Assembly (NCBI RefSeq): GCF_016798325.1
Contig: NZ_JAERVO010000003.1
Coordinates: 186,001-250,000, forward strand
Length of the DNA stretch: 64,000 nucleotides
Source: Marinobacter mangrovi
GTDB taxonomy: Bacteria; Pseudomonadota; Gammaproteobacteria; Pseudomonadales; Oleiphilaceae
Reading direction: 5' to 3'
A program made the position numbers and the translations under genes. The notes under the pieces are model-generated. The model was not told where the DNA came from. It did no database searches and saw only the letters and a list, made by a program, of their open reading frames with translations. The first letter of the stretch is position 1. Every line of letters starts with the position of its first letter. Below are positions 44,749 to 53,879 of this stretch, piece by piece.

Positions 44749-44828
44749 ACTTCCATCGGGAAGCGCGTGCTTCCCGTCCCTTTTCCCGGTGCGACTTCGC
44801 ACCAGCGCATCTGTCCCGGGAAGGAAGT
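44749..44828. other. Three-way-junction fold in the coxB/MATE intergenic region
   Basis: An 80-nt block that pairs completely. P1 is ACTTCC (44749-44754) / GGAAGT (44823-44828). P2 is GGGAAGC (44758-44764) / GCTTCCC (44769-44775) with a GCGT loop. P3 is TTCCCGG (44783-44789) / CCGGGAA (44816-44822), topped by a hairpin around GTGCGACTTCGCAC. It lies about 150 bp upstream of coxB (-) and 160 bp upstream of the MATE gene (+), in the 384-bp gene-free gap. It could be a leader RNA of either gene; no known riboswitch is recognised. Confidence 0.45.
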
Positions 44829-44986
44829 CTTTTCACGGATTCCTGGGTTGCCAAAATCGACAGACCCGATTGGAGTATAGACAGAGGTTCCGGAATCCCT
44901 CAAAAAGCTGTTTAAAATTTAGACATCTTAAAACATCGTATTTAGTGCATTTTTGAATAAGTAGCCTCCGAAAAGCTGAGTCGCCC

Positions 44987-46309
44987 GTGACCCTGAACCC
45001 GCTCGACCGCCGTCTCTGGCATCTGGCCTGGCCCCTGATGCTGACCAACATCACCGTTCCCCTGCTGGGTCTGGTGGACACTGCCGTGCTCGGCCACCTG
45101 GACCAGCCGGACTACCTGGGTGCCGTCGCCGTGGGCGGCAACCTGTTCAGCATCCTGTACTGGACCTTCGGCTTCATGCGCATGGGGACCACCGGCCTGG
45201 CCGCCCAGGCGTTCGGCCGGCGCGACGACTTTGCCCAGAGCGCGCTGCTGGTACGTTCGCTGCTGCTGGCCATCGGCATCGGCCTGCTGCTGATCCTGCT
45301 GCGCGCGCCGCTGGTGAGCCTCGGTCTGCAACTGATGGGGGCCAGCGAGAACGTGACGGAACTCGCCCGTGGGTATACCGAAATCCGCATCTGGAGTGCG
45401 CCGGCGGTACTGTGCCAGTACACGCTGGTGGGCTGGCTGATCGGCACCCAGTACCCGCGCGGCCCCATGCTGATGCTGATCCTGGCCAACACGCTCAACA
45501 TCGGGCTCGACCTGCTGTTCGTCACGGTGTTCGGCTGGAACAGCCGGGGGGTGGCCGCCGCCACCGCGATCGCCGAATACGCCGCGGCGGGGCTGGGCTT
45601 CTGGCTGGTGTGGACCCGGCGCCCGGCGGACCTGGTGTTCGACCGCCGTCTGCTGGGTCGGTTGGCGGACTACCTGGCCATCCTGAAGGTGAACCGCTAT
45701 ATCATGGTGCGCACCATCCTGCTGCTGTTGTCGCTGGCGTTCTTCACCGCCCAGGGGGCGCAACAGGGTGACACCATTCTGGCCGCCAATGCCGTATTGC
45801 TCACCTTCCTGATGCTGATTTCCAACGGGCTGGATGGCTTCGCCAACGGCGCCGAGGCCCTGGTGGGCGAGTCCGTCGGCCAACGCGACCGGGAGCACTT
45901 TCGCGCGGTCTGCCGCACCGCGCTGCGTTGGTCGGTGTGGGGCGCCGGACTGTTCACGCTGCTGTTCCTGGTGGCCGGCGGCTGGATCATCAGCCTGCTG
46001 ACCAGCCTTCCCGAAGTGGCCGGCACAGCTCGCGAGTTCCTGCCGTGGATCTGGCTGTTGCCGTTTGCCGCGGTCTGGAGCTACCTGCTGGACGGCATCT
46101 TCATCGGCGCCACCCGTACCCGGGACATGCAGAACACCATGCTGTTCTCGGTGCTGGCGGTCTATCTGCCGGTGTGGTGGCTCAGCCAGGGTTGGGGCAA
46201 CCACGGCCTGTGGCTGGCCATCACCAGCCTGATGCTGGCCCGCGCCGCCAGTATGGGGTGGCTCTTCCTACGCCACACGCGAGAGGATCGCTGGTTCGCA
46301 GGGAACTGA
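44987..46309 (+). CDS. MATE family efflux transporter (DinF-like)
   Basis: 440 residues with 12 membrane helices. PLMLTNITVPLLGLVDTAVLGHL is the DinF-branch N-terminus, and FGFMRMGTTGLAAQAFGRRD is the conserved first-half motif. MATE pumps export cationic compounds using Na+ or H+. The start is a GTG at 44987 without a strong ribosome site. The AT-rich 60 bp upstream (about 44900-44960) may hold the promoter. Substrate unknown. Confidence 0.85.
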   Translation: MTLNPLDRRLWHLAWPLMLTNITVPLLGLVDTAVLGHLDQPDYLGAVAVGGNLFSILYWTFGFMRMGTTGLAAQAFGRRDDFAQSALLVRSLLLAIGIGLLLILLRAPLVSLGLQLMGASENVTELARGYTEIRIWSAPAVLCQYTLVGWLIGTQYPRGPMLMLILANTLNIGLDLLFVTVFGWNSRGVAAATAIAEYAAAGLGFWLVWTRRPADLVFDRRLLGRLADYLAILKVNRYIMVRTILLLLSLAFFTAQGAQQGDTILAANAVLLTFLMLISNGLDGFANGAEALVGESVGQRDREHFRAVCRTALRWSVWGAGLFTLLFLVAGGWIISLLTSLPEVAGTAREFLPWIWLLPFAAVWSYLLDGIFIGATRTRDMQNTMLFSVLAVYLPVWWLSQGWGNHGLWLAITSLMLARAASMGWLFLRHTREDRWFAGN

Positions 46310-46508
46310 GTCACCGAATATGCGTCCCATAGCGACACAACCTGGATCATGTCCAAAAAATTAACAATGCCGCGATACGTCTGATTCTCAACTACACTGA
46401 TATTGGTTTTTAACAGACAACCGCAGGCGACGCCGTCAAGACCCGCCTGCCACGCAGTGGGGAGGCGTCTTGCGACCCGATCCTGGAGCTACACGAGCAG
46501 TCCCTGTG

Positions 46509-47165
46509 ATGACACCCAACGCAGTACTTCACATCATCGACCAGGCACGTCGACAGGAGGCCCGCTCCGGGACCTTCCTGGGGCAGATGGCGGAACGTGC
46601 CGCCGGTCTGCCGGACAGCATTACCGTCGAGGGACCGAATCCGGCCACCTGCCTGTTCCAGTTTGCGATCGAATACATCGAGATGGCGCCGCGGCTGATC
46701 GAGTGCGTCACCACCTGTGCCCGGGACTCCGGCAACGAAGCCCTGTTCGAACCGTTCGTCGACGCCGCCATCCGTTATTTCACCCGGCCATCCATCCTGC
46801 TGGCGCAGTACGACGGACTCGACGGCCTGCTGATCAAGGCCTATCTGTGTCACCGGCTGATGGAGGAGATGTACGAGAACAACTACTCCATTCGTGCCAG
46901 CCGCCTGGTGGACCTGGAAGCCATCCAGGCCAACCTGGTAACCCACTACCTGATCGGTGAGCCGTTCGCCAACGAGCTCGACCAGTCCATCGCCATCACC
47001 GTGGTGCAGATCGCCGGAACGCCCAAATACTATCGCCTGAACCTGACCCCCTTTGTGGAACAGGCCCAGGATGCCGCCTGGGACTGGATGCGCGATTACT
47101 GGGAGAAACTGCTGACGCGCAACCAGATTGCCTTCACCCTGAACCCGGGCCTTGGCTTGAGCTGA
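46509..47165 (+). CDS. Conserved-looking protein of unknown function
   Basis: A 218-residue soluble protein, predicted mostly helical, with no recognised domain. Visible segments are VLHIIDQARRQEARSGTFLGQMAERA, a Cys-containing LIECVTTCARDSGNEALFEPFVDAAI, and MEEMYENNYSIRASRLVDLEAIQANL. ATG 46509 is used; an in-frame TTG at 46470 is possible. A hairpin (CAAGAC... / ...GTCTTG, 46437-46472) lies just upstream. It stands alone between the MATE gene and the cupredoxin operon. Confidence 0.65.
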   Translation: MTPNAVLHIIDQARRQEARSGTFLGQMAERAAGLPDSITVEGPNPATCLFQFAIEYIEMAPRLIECVTTCARDSGNEALFEPFVDAAIRYFTRPSILLAQYDGLDGLLIKAYLCHRLMEEMYENNYSIRASRLVDLEAIQANLVTHYLIGEPFANELDQSIAITVVQIAGTPKYYRLNLTPFVEQAQDAAWDWMRDYWEKLLTRNQIAFTLNPGLGLS

Positions 47166-47268
47166 ACCGGGCCCTGACTATTGACGTAACACGGTCATGA
47201 ATCGCCAAGAAACCGTGGACAATCGCCGCAGCCACGTGGTACTGCGCGATCATCTATAATGACAAACC

Positions 47269-47922
47269 ATGATGCGACTGCTACGCCCATTTTTGGCCAC
47301 ACTGGCACTGTTGTTTGCGCTAAGCAGCCACAGCCAGGCCCTGACTCTGACCATTCGCGATGCCGCCAATGGCGATCCGGTACCTCATGCCGTGGTCAGC
47401 CTGCCGGCCAGCGGACCGGCGCCCCCTCTGGCCAGTCCGGCCGTCATGGCGCAGGAAAACCGGACGTTCGAACCGCACCTGCTGGTTATCCCGGCCGGGT
47501 CGATGGTGGAGTTTCCCAATCACGACAACACCCAGCATCACGTCTATTCCTTCTCCCCGGCCAAGACGTTCAACATTGAGCTGTACGCCAAGCGGCCCGA
47601 GGCACCGGTCACGTTCGATACCGCCGGCGTGGTGGAACTGGGCTGCAACATCCACGACAACATGCAGGCGTTTATCTACGTCACCGATGCCGCGCAGACG
47701 GTCACGACCGGGCCCGATGGCGTCGCCCGGATAGAGCCTTCCACCGCAGCACCGGTCACGGTCAAGGTCTGGCACGAACGCCTGCGCGACAACAGCCAGC
47801 CGGTGACGCTGACGATTCCCGCTTCCGAAGGAGAGCCCCGTGCGATTTCCCTCGACCTCACCCCGAAAAAGGTCGAGGCCGACCCCTTCGCTGATCTGCA
47901 ACGGCGGTTCGATAACCTGTGA
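47269..47922 (+). CDS. Exported cupredoxin-like protein (methylamine-utilisation/MauL type)
   Basis: 217 residues. A signal peptide (about 1-24, ending SHSQA) precedes a plastocyanin-like domain. Candidate type 1 copper ligands are His in FPNHDNTQHHVYSF and the Cys-x2-His-x3-Met cluster in ELGCNIHDNMQAF. It is probably a periplasmic electron carrier or copper sensor. It overlaps the GGDEF-EAL gene by 4 bp (GTGA), so the two are translationally coupled. First gene of a five-gene run with DUF3034, globin and DoxX genes. Confidence 0.8.
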   Translation: MMRLLRPFLATLALLFALSSHSQALTLTIRDAANGDPVPHAVVSLPASGPAPPLASPAVMAQENRTFEPHLLVIPAGSMVEFPNHDNTQHHVYSFSPAKTFNIELYAKRPEAPVTFDTAGVVELGCNIHDNMQAFIYVTDAAQTVTTGPDGVARIEPSTAAPVTVKVWHERLRDNSQPVTLTIPASEGEPRAISLDLTPKKVEADPFADLQRRFDNL

Positions 47923-50282
47923 CCCTGCGCCCGAGACTCCCCGGATTCCGCGGTCGCCTTCTGATTGCCATGCTCGCACTGGCCCTGGTGACCAGCGTGA
48001 CCATCGCGGCCATCTTCATGCTGTCCACCTTCCAGGATGAGGAATACCGCGCGCGGGAACGTCTCGACGTGGCCAGCGATGTCATGCGCGAACTCCTGGC
48101 CCGCCGCACTCAGCTGCTGATCGACACGCTGAGCGTGCTGGTGGACGACTTCGGCTTCCGCTCGGCCGTCGCCTCTAAGGACGAACCCACCATCACCAGC
48201 GCCCTGGAAAACCAGAGCCAGCGCTTCAAGGCGGACATAGCCATGCTGGCCGACCGCAACGGCCGCCTGCTGGCCAACCTTCAGGGATTGCCCAACGGCA
48301 CCCAGCTGCCCTTCAACGACCTGCTCCAGCGGGCGGAACGCCAGGGCGCGGCCACCGGCCTGCTGACCTGGCAGGGGCAGGCATTCCAGGCTTTGCTGGT
48401 GCCGGTGCAGGCGCCCGGATTACGGGCCTGGCTGGTGATGGGGTTCAACCTGGACGACGCTTTCGCCCGGATGATCAGCGAGCTGACCGGCGTGGACGTG
48501 GTGTTTACCGCTGTGGCACCCGAGACCGCCTATTACGGCCGCAGTCTGTCGGACGACGCCATCGACGATGTCGTTGGGCAGGGGGCCCTGGCGTCCCGCA
48601 GCAAGATGACCGGCGATCATCGCTATTTCACCCGCGTGGCGTCGCTGTCCCGCAATGGCGAGGAAGCGCCGGTCAACGCGTTGTTGCTGCTCGATCGGCA
48701 AACCGCGCTGGCCCACTATTACAAGCTGGCGCTGGAGCTGGGTCTGATCGTGCTCGCCTGCCTCGCCATTGCCGGCTTGCTGGCGTTTGGCCTGGCCCGC
48801 GCCCTGGGCCGCCCGGTCTTGCTGCTGGCGCGCTTCGCCAGTGACCTGGGCAGCGATCCCGCGACGCCGTCTCCGGGTTTGTCCGGGCAGGACGAGCTGG
48901 GCCAATTGCAGAACGCGCTGGGCGACATGGCCCATCGGATCCGCCGGCGGGAACACCGGATCCGCCACGACGCCAACCACGACAGCCTGACCGGTCTGCC
49001 CAACCGCAAGGCGATGCAACAGGTGTTGCGGCCGATGCTGACGCAGCAGCAGCCCGCTTTCCTGTTGAGCCTCAGTATCAATGGTCTCAAGGAACTGAGT
49101 GAAACCCTGGGCTACGACCTGGGCGACCAGATCCTTATCGCCGCTGCCCTGCGCATGCGCGGCGTGCTCGATGCACACTGCCTGTTGGCGCGGACAGGCG
49201 GCAACGAATTCATGACCGTCATCCCCGGGCTGGACGAAAGCCATTTCCATGCGGTGTTGGGCCGACTGCGGGCCGCGGCTGAAGAACCGGTGGTGATCCG
49301 GGACACGCCAGTCACGGTGGAGCTGTCGGCGGCCGTTCTGCAGCTGCCGCAGGATGCCCGCTCTCTCGACGACATCCGCCGCCGGGTCAGCCTGACGCTG
49401 GAGCGGGCCCGCCACGACGACACCCGCACCGCGTTCTATCTTGAGGGCGGCGACGAGCATCATTTGCGCGAGCTGCAGATCATCCGTGACCTGCAAAAGG
49501 CCCTGGCAGACGACCAGCTGGAGATGCTGTACCAGCCCAAGGTGCGCTTCGACACCGCTCACCCGGTGCAGGTGGAAGCGCTGGTGCGCTGGGCCCATCC
49601 GGCGTTGGGGCCGATCAGTCCCGACGAGTTCATCGGGCTGGCAGAGCGGTCCGGTCAGATCCATGAACTGACCGACTATATCCTCCGGCGCGTGGCCCGG
49701 GATAGCCATGACTGGGCAGGCGCCGGGCTGTCAGACCTGGGTGTAGCCATCAATCTGTCGGCGCTGGACCTCCTCAATCACAGTCTGCCCAACCTGATCT
49801 CCACCGTGTTTGCCGACGGCGCGCTGCCCCTGAACAGGCTGACCTTCGAGATCACCGAGAGCGTGGCCATGGCGGATACCCAGACGGCGCTGCGCACCCT
49901 CAACCGGCTGCGGGACCTGGGCGCCAAGCTGTCGGTGGACGACTTCGGTACCGGCTACAGTTCGCTGGCCCAGATGCGTCAGCTGCCGGTTCACGAGCTG
50001 AAAATCGACAAGTCGTTCGTTCTCAGCCTGGATTCCACCCAACAGGACCAGCTGATTGTGCGCTCCACCATCGACATGGCCCACAGCCTGGGGCTGGGCG
50101 TCGTGGCCGAGGGCATCGAGAACGAACTCAGCTGGCGGCTGTTGCAGGCCTGGGGCTGCGACCTGGGTCAGGGCTACCTGCTGGGCAGGCCGATGCGTCC
50201 GTCTCAACTGGCGGCATGGCATCGGGACCGCGCCGAGCAGGCCCGCGCACTCGCCGCCGACACCTCCACGATCGATCCATAG
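47919..50282 (+). CDS. Membrane GGDEF-EAL protein, probable c-di-GMP phosphodiesterase
   Basis: 787 residues. A membrane helix (about 13-36), a periplasmic sensor of about 230 residues (dCache-like), a second helix (about 268-292) and a HAMP linker come first. A GGDEF domain with the degenerate motif TGGNEF follows, then an EAL domain with intact VEALVRW, DDFGTGYSSL and EGIEN motifs. Cyclase activity is doubtful because Asp is replaced by Asn; hydrolysis of c-di-GMP is likely. The GTG start overlaps the cupredoxin gene, suggesting the periplasmic sensor responds to that protein or its ligand. Confidence 0.85.
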   Translation: MTLRPRLPGFRGRLLIAMLALALVTSVTIAAIFMLSTFQDEEYRARERLDVASDVMRELLARRTQLLIDTLSVLVDDFGFRSAVASKDEPTITSALENQSQRFKADIAMLADRNGRLLANLQGLPNGTQLPFNDLLQRAERQGAATGLLTWQGQAFQALLVPVQAPGLRAWLVMGFNLDDAFARMISELTGVDVVFTAVAPETAYYGRSLSDDAIDDVVGQGALASRSKMTGDHRYFTRVASLSRNGEEAPVNALLLLDRQTALAHYYKLALELGLIVLACLAIAGLLAFGLARALGRPVLLLARFASDLGSDPATPSPGLSGQDELGQLQNALGDMAHRIRRREHRIRHDANHDSLTGLPNRKAMQQVLRPMLTQQQPAFLLSLSINGLKELSETLGYDLGDQILIAAALRMRGVLDAHCLLARTGGNEFMTVIPGLDESHFHAVLGRLRAAAEEPVVIRDTPVTVELSAAVLQLPQDARSLDDIRRRVSLTLERARHDDTRTAFYLEGGDEHHLRELQIIRDLQKALADDQLEMLYQPKVRFDTAHPVQVEALVRWAHPALGPISPDEFIGLAERSGQIHELTDYILRRVARDSHDWAGAGLSDLGVAINLSALDLLNHSLPNLISTVFADGALPLNRLTFEITESVAMADTQTALRTLNRLRDLGAKLSVDDFGTGYSSLAQMRQLPVHELKIDKSFVLSLDSTQQDQLIVRSTIDMAHSLGLGVVAEGIENELSWRLLQAWGCDLGQGYLLGRPMRPSQLAAWHRDRAEQARALAADTSTIDP

Positions 50283-50297
50283 CGCAAGGAGCCTGAT

Positions 50298-51158
50298 GTG
50301 CCTTTCACCCGATTCCTGCCCTGGCTGCTCGTCGCCCTGGCATCCGCTCCGCCAGCCGTGGCCGAGCCTGGCAGCCGGCTCTGGGCCACCGGGGGCGTCA
50401 CCACCATCGAAGGCGCGGCTGGCGGTGGCCTGGTGCCTATGGCCGTGCTCACCGGCTACGCCAGCGACCGGGAGTGGGGCGGCTCCGTGGCCCTGTCCCA
50501 TGCGCCCCTCGACGACTACACCGTGGACGTGGTGGCCGGTGCCCTGAACTGGCACAACCGTATTGAAATCAGCGCCGCCCGCCAGACCCTGGACCTGGAC
50601 ACCCTTGGCGCTGCCCTCAATCAGGACGATCTGCAGCAGGACATCCTGGGGGCCAAGCTGCGCCTGACCGGCGATGTCCTCTATTCGCCCTACGGCCAGT
50701 GGTCGTTGGGCGTCCAGTACAAGCACAACCGGACCTTCACGGTGCCCGATGCGGTGGGCGCCCGTGACGTCAGGGGCACGGACGTTTACCTGGCCGGCAC
50801 CAAAGTGTTCCTGGCGGGCCTGTTCGGCCGCAACGTGCTGGTCAATGGCGTGGTTCGCGGCACCAAAGCCAACCAGGGCGGACTGCTGGGGTTTGGCGGC
50901 GACAAAAACGACAGCTACGACGCGGTGCTGGAGGGTAGCGCCGGTGTCTTCATCGATCGGCAATGGCTGGTTGGTACTGAATATCGGCAGAAGCCCGACA
51001 ACCTGGGCTTTGCCCGGGAAGAGGACGGGTACGACCTGTTCGTTGCCTGGGTGCCCGAGAGGCATCTGGCGGTCACCGCCGCCTGGGTCAACCTGGGCAG
51101 CATCGCCGGGCTGGATGACCAGCAGGGTGCCTACCTGTCGCTGCAGGGGAGTTTCTGA
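50298..51158 (+). CDS. DUF3034 family outer-membrane beta-barrel protein
   Basis: 286 residues. A signal peptide (about 1-22, ending AVA) precedes repeated amphipathic strands and a C-terminal Phe (YLSLQGSF), as expected for an outer-membrane barrel. LWATGGVTTIEGAAGGGLVPMAVLTGYA at the start and NQDDLQQDILGAKLRL are family-like. GTG 50298 follows AAGGAG. Its stop shares a base with the start of the globin gene (TGATG). Function unknown. Confidence 0.75.
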   Translation: MPFTRFLPWLLVALASAPPAVAEPGSRLWATGGVTTIEGAAGGGLVPMAVLTGYASDREWGGSVALSHAPLDDYTVDVVAGALNWHNRIEISAARQTLDLDTLGAALNQDDLQQDILGAKLRLTGDVLYSPYGQWSLGVQYKHNRTFTVPDAVGARDVRGTDVYLAGTKVFLAGLFGRNVLVNGVVRGTKANQGGLLGFGGDKNDSYDAVLEGSAGVFIDRQWLVGTEYRQKPDNLGFAREEDGYDLFVAWVPERHLAVTAAWVNLGSIAGLDDQQGAYLSLQGSF

Positions 51159-51628
51159 TGTTACGCCGTTTGTCCGCTCGCAAGACGTTTCTCATCGTTG
51201 GATTGCTGACCATGCTGGCCGGCTGCCAAAGCGCACCGCCCGCAAGCCAGGACACGCTGTACAACGACCTGGGCGAACGCCACGGGATCGCCCGGTTCGT
51301 GAAGGACATGCTGTATATCGTCGTGGAGGACGACCGGATTGCGGAAACCTTCAGAGGCGTCGATATCGCCAGTCTGCACCGCAACCTGACCGACCAGATC
51401 TGCCACCTCGCCAACGGCCCGTGTACCTACAACGGCCGCAGCATGACCGAAGCCCACGCCGGACTCGGGATCGACGAGACGGATTTCAACGCCCTGGTGG
51501 AAGACCTGATTCTCGCCATGGAACAGAACCAGGTGCCGGTTTCCGCACAGAACCGGTTGCTGAATCGGCTGGCACGGCTGCACGATCAGGTCGTGCGGAT
51601 TCCGGAAGCCCGACCAACGACACATTGA
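51158..51628 (+). CDS. Lipoprotein group I truncated haemoglobin
   Basis: 156 residues. A lipoprotein signal with lipobox LAGC (Cys about residue 23) is followed by a 2-on-2 globin. The proximal heme His is in SMTEAHAGLGIDETDFNALV, and the Tyr-Asn-Asp and CTYNGR landmarks are typical of group I. Most truncated haemoglobins are cytoplasmic, so this one should be anchored in the envelope, where it could bind O2 or NO. It is coupled by TGATG to the DUF3034 gene. Confidence 0.82.
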   Translation: MLRRLSARKTFLIVGLLTMLAGCQSAPPASQDTLYNDLGERHGIARFVKDMLYIVVEDDRIAETFRGVDIASLHRNLTDQICHLANGPCTYNGRSMTEAHAGLGIDETDFNALVEDLILAMEQNQVPVSAQNRLLNRLARLHDQVVRIPEARPTTH

Positions 51629-51681
51629 CGTGGCGGGCCAACGCGCTAAGCTGCTGCTTTAACTCACGAAAGGACCGATTG

Positions 51682-52068
51682 ATGTTGGAAAATGCGGATC
51701 TGGGCAAACTGATTGTGCGCCTCACCCTGGGCGGCCTTATCCTGTTTCACGGGATTGCCAAACTGTTTCACGGGGTGGGTTTCGTGGAGTCGCAGCTGGC
51801 CAGCCATGGGCTGCCGACGGTCCTGGCCTACGGGGTCTATATCGGTGAAATCCTGGCGCCGCTGATGGTCATCCTGGGCTACCACACCCGCATCGGCGCG
51901 ATGATCATCGTCGTGAACATGATCGTCGCCTTCGCACTGGTGCACATGGGGCAGTTGCTGACTCTGAGCCAGAGTGGCGGCTGGGCGCTGGAACTGCAGG
52001 GTTTCTACCTGTTTATTGCACTGGGCGTGGTTTTCCTTGGGCCGGGGCGTTACAAGCTGCACTCCTGA
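51682..52068 (+). CDS. DoxX family membrane protein
   Basis: 128 residues with four membrane helices. LIVRLTLGGLILFHGIAKLFHG and GEILAPLMVILGYHTRIGAMII are DoxX signatures. ATG 51682 is preceded by AAGGA. It follows the globin gene after 53 bp on the same strand and may be the last gene of that unit. DoxX proteins are linked to quinone or thiol redox reactions; the role here is unknown. Confidence 0.8.
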   Translation: MLENADLGKLIVRLTLGGLILFHGIAKLFHGVGFVESQLASHGLPTVLAYGVYIGEILAPLMVILGYHTRIGAMIIVVNMIVAFALVHMGQLLTLSQSGGWALELQGFYLFIALGVVFLGPGRYKLHS

Positions 52069-52075
52069 TACCCTC

Positions 52076-52108
52076 ACCCGGAAGCGGTGTCCGGCACCGT
52101 TTCCGGGT
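52076..52108 (+). terminator. Strong hairpin after doxX
   Basis: A 14-bp stem (ACCCGGAAGCGGTG / CACCGTTTCCGGGT, with one G-T pair) with a TCCGG loop lies 7 bp after the doxX stop. Only a weak AT stretch follows, so it is a probable rather than textbook terminator. Confidence 0.6.
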
Positions 52109-52143
52109 AGAATAAACGTTACATGCACGCCTGAGCAGACACC

Positions 52144-52359
52144 ATGACACATCCCCTCAAACCCGGCCGCTACCGGCACTACAAGGGCAAGGACTACGAG
52201 GTCATCGGCGTGGCCCGCCACAGCGAAACCGAGGAAGAACTGGTGGTTTACCGTTGCCTGTACGGGGACCACAGCCTCTGGGTCCGCCCGCTGAGCATGT
52301 TCCGCGAGAACGTCGAGGTCGCCGGAGAAACCGTTCCGCGCTTCAGCTTCGTCGGATAA
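52144..52359 (+). CDS. DUF1653 domain protein
   Basis: A 71-residue protein consisting of one DUF1653 domain: GRYRHYKGKDYEVIGVARHSETEEELVVY, then LWVRPLSMFRENV. Small cytoplasmic beta-rich proteins of this type are widespread and uncharacterised. It lies between the doxX hairpin and the antiporter gene. Confidence 0.85.
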   Translation: MTHPLKPGRYRHYKGKDYEVIGVARHSETEEELVVYRCLYGDHSLWVRPLSMFRENVEVAGETVPRFSFVG

Positions 52360-52464
52360 CGCCTTTACCGATGGCGTGGGCGACTTCGGTAATCCGCTTT
52401 GACTCCGCTGGTCGTTTCCTGCACATTAGCGCGCTTTTCTGAACCTCCCCCAAGGAAAAGCGCC

Positions 52465-53793
52465 ATGAATGCTGTTGTCGCCGCCGTCGGTATCATGCTC
52501 GTCCTGAGCCTGTGCCGGATCCACGTCGTTGTTGCCCTGATTATCGGTGCCGTTGCCGGTGGCCTGATCAGCGGATTGTCCCTCGATGCCACCATTGCCG
52601 CCTTCAACAACGGTCTCGGCGGCGGAGCCACCGTGGCTCTGTCCTACGCCACCTTGGGGGCGTTCGCCGTTGCTATCGGCAAATCCGGCCTGGCCCATGC
52701 CCTGGCGGACAAGGCGCTGGCCATGGTCGGTCGTCAGGAATCGGCGGGCAACGGCGGCGGCCGGGCCATCAAGTTCGTGATGATCGGCCTGCTGCTGGCG
52801 ATTGCCATTTCCTCCCAGAACATCCTGCCGATCCACATTGCCTTCATCCCGCTGGTGGTGCCGCCGCTGCTGTACGTCATGGCCAAGCTGAAGCTGGATC
52901 GCCGGCTGGTGGCCTGCGTGCTGACCTTCGGGTTGATCACGCCGTACATGTTCCTGCCGATCGGCTTCGGCAGCATCTACCTGCACGAAATCCTGCTGGC
53001 CAAGGTGGAAACCAACGGCGTGGCCGTGGACGGTCTCAACGTCATGCACGCCATGGCACTGCCGGCACTGGGCATGCTGATCGGTCTGCTGGTGGCGGTG
53101 TTCTTCAGCTACCGCAAGGACCGCACCTACGACCTCGCGCCGATCGAGCGCGCCGAGCGGGTGGACATCGCCTACAACAAGTGGACGCTGATCATGGCGC
53201 TGGTGGCGATCCTGGTGGCGTTCGTGGTGCAGCTGACGCTGGACTCCATGATCCTCGGGGCATTGGCGGGCTTCGTGCTGTTCAACCTGTCCGGCGTGGT
53301 GAAGTGGAAGGAAGCCGACGACCTGTTCACCGAAGGCATGAAGATGCTGGCGATGATCGGCTTCATCATGATCGCGGCCTCCGGCTTCGCGGAAGTCATG
53401 CGCGAGACCGGCGACATCAAGACGCTGGTGGAAAGCTCGGTCGGTGCCATCGGCGACAACCAGGCGCTGGCGGCGCTACTGATGCTGGTGGTGGGTTTGC
53501 TGATCACCATGGGCATCGGCTCGTCGTTCTCCACCATTCCCATCATTGCGGCGATCTACGTGCCGCTGGCGGTGCAGCTGGGCTTCAGCCCGCTGGCCAT
53601 CGTGGCGCTGGTGGGCACGGCCGGGGCACTGGGGGATGCGGGGTCGCCCGCTTCGGACTCGACCCTCGGGCCCACCGCCGGCCTGAACGCGGACGGTCAG
53701 CACAACCACATCTGGGACACGGTGGTGCCGACGTTCCTGCACTACAACCTGCCGCTGTTGGTGTTTGGCTGGATTGCGGCGATGGTGCTGTAA
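52465..53793 (+). CDS. Na+/H+ antiporter family (NhaC/YuiF-like) transporter
   Basis: 442 residues with about 11-12 membrane helices and the ion-transporter features of PF03553. These include [22 protein letters not shown], a [16 protein letters not shown] segment and the end [27 protein letters not shown]. YuiF-type members are also annotated as amino-acid transporters, so the substrate is open. ATG 52465 follows AAGGA. A clear terminator follows the gene. Confidence 0.8.
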   Translation: MNAVVAAVGIMLVLSLCRIHVVVALIIGAVAGGLISGLSLDATIAAFNNGLGGGATVALSYATLGAFAVAIGKSGLAHALADKALAMVGRQESAGNGGGRAIKFVMIGLLLAIAISSQNILPIHIAFIPLVVPPLLYVMAKLKLDRRLVACVLTFGLITPYMFLPIGFGSIYLHEILLAKVETNGVAVDGLNVMHAMALPALGMLIGLLVAVFFSYRKDRTYDLAPIERAERVDIAYNKWTLIMALVAILVAFVVQLTLDSMILGALAGFVLFNLSGVVKWKEADDLFTEGMKMLAMIGFIMIAASGFAEVMRETGDIKTLVESSVGAIGDNQALAALLMLVVGLLITMGIGSSFSTIPIIAAIYVPLAVQLGFSPLAIVALVGTAGALGDAGSPASDSTLGPTAGLNADGQHNHIWDTVVPTFLHYNLPLLVFGWIAAMVL

Positions 53794-53814
53794 TACGTAC
53801 CGCAACGGCGAACG

Positions 53815-53846
53815 AAAAAGGCCCAACCGATTGGTTGGGCCTTTTT
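53815..53846. terminator. Bidirectional rho-independent terminator
   Basis: Perfect 14-bp palindromic arms (AAAAAGGCCCAACC / GGTTGGGCCTTTTT) around a GATT loop, with T-runs on both strands. It lies 21 bp after the antiporter stop codon. Confidence 0.9.
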
Positions 53847-53879
53847 ACTTCTGATGGCACAGATGCGGCGAGGCTATCG

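Noticed and set aside
44603..44854. Upstream in-frame extension of coxB
   Set aside because: The extension lacks a signal peptide or conserved residues and crosses the structured leader; ATG 44602 with GGAG is followed directly by a signal peptide.
50674..52068. A 464-codon open frame joining DUF3034, globin and DoxX regions
   Set aside because: The first 330 codons are an out-of-frame shadow of DUF3034 and globin genes; only the DoxX part from ATG 51682, with its own ribosome site, is real.
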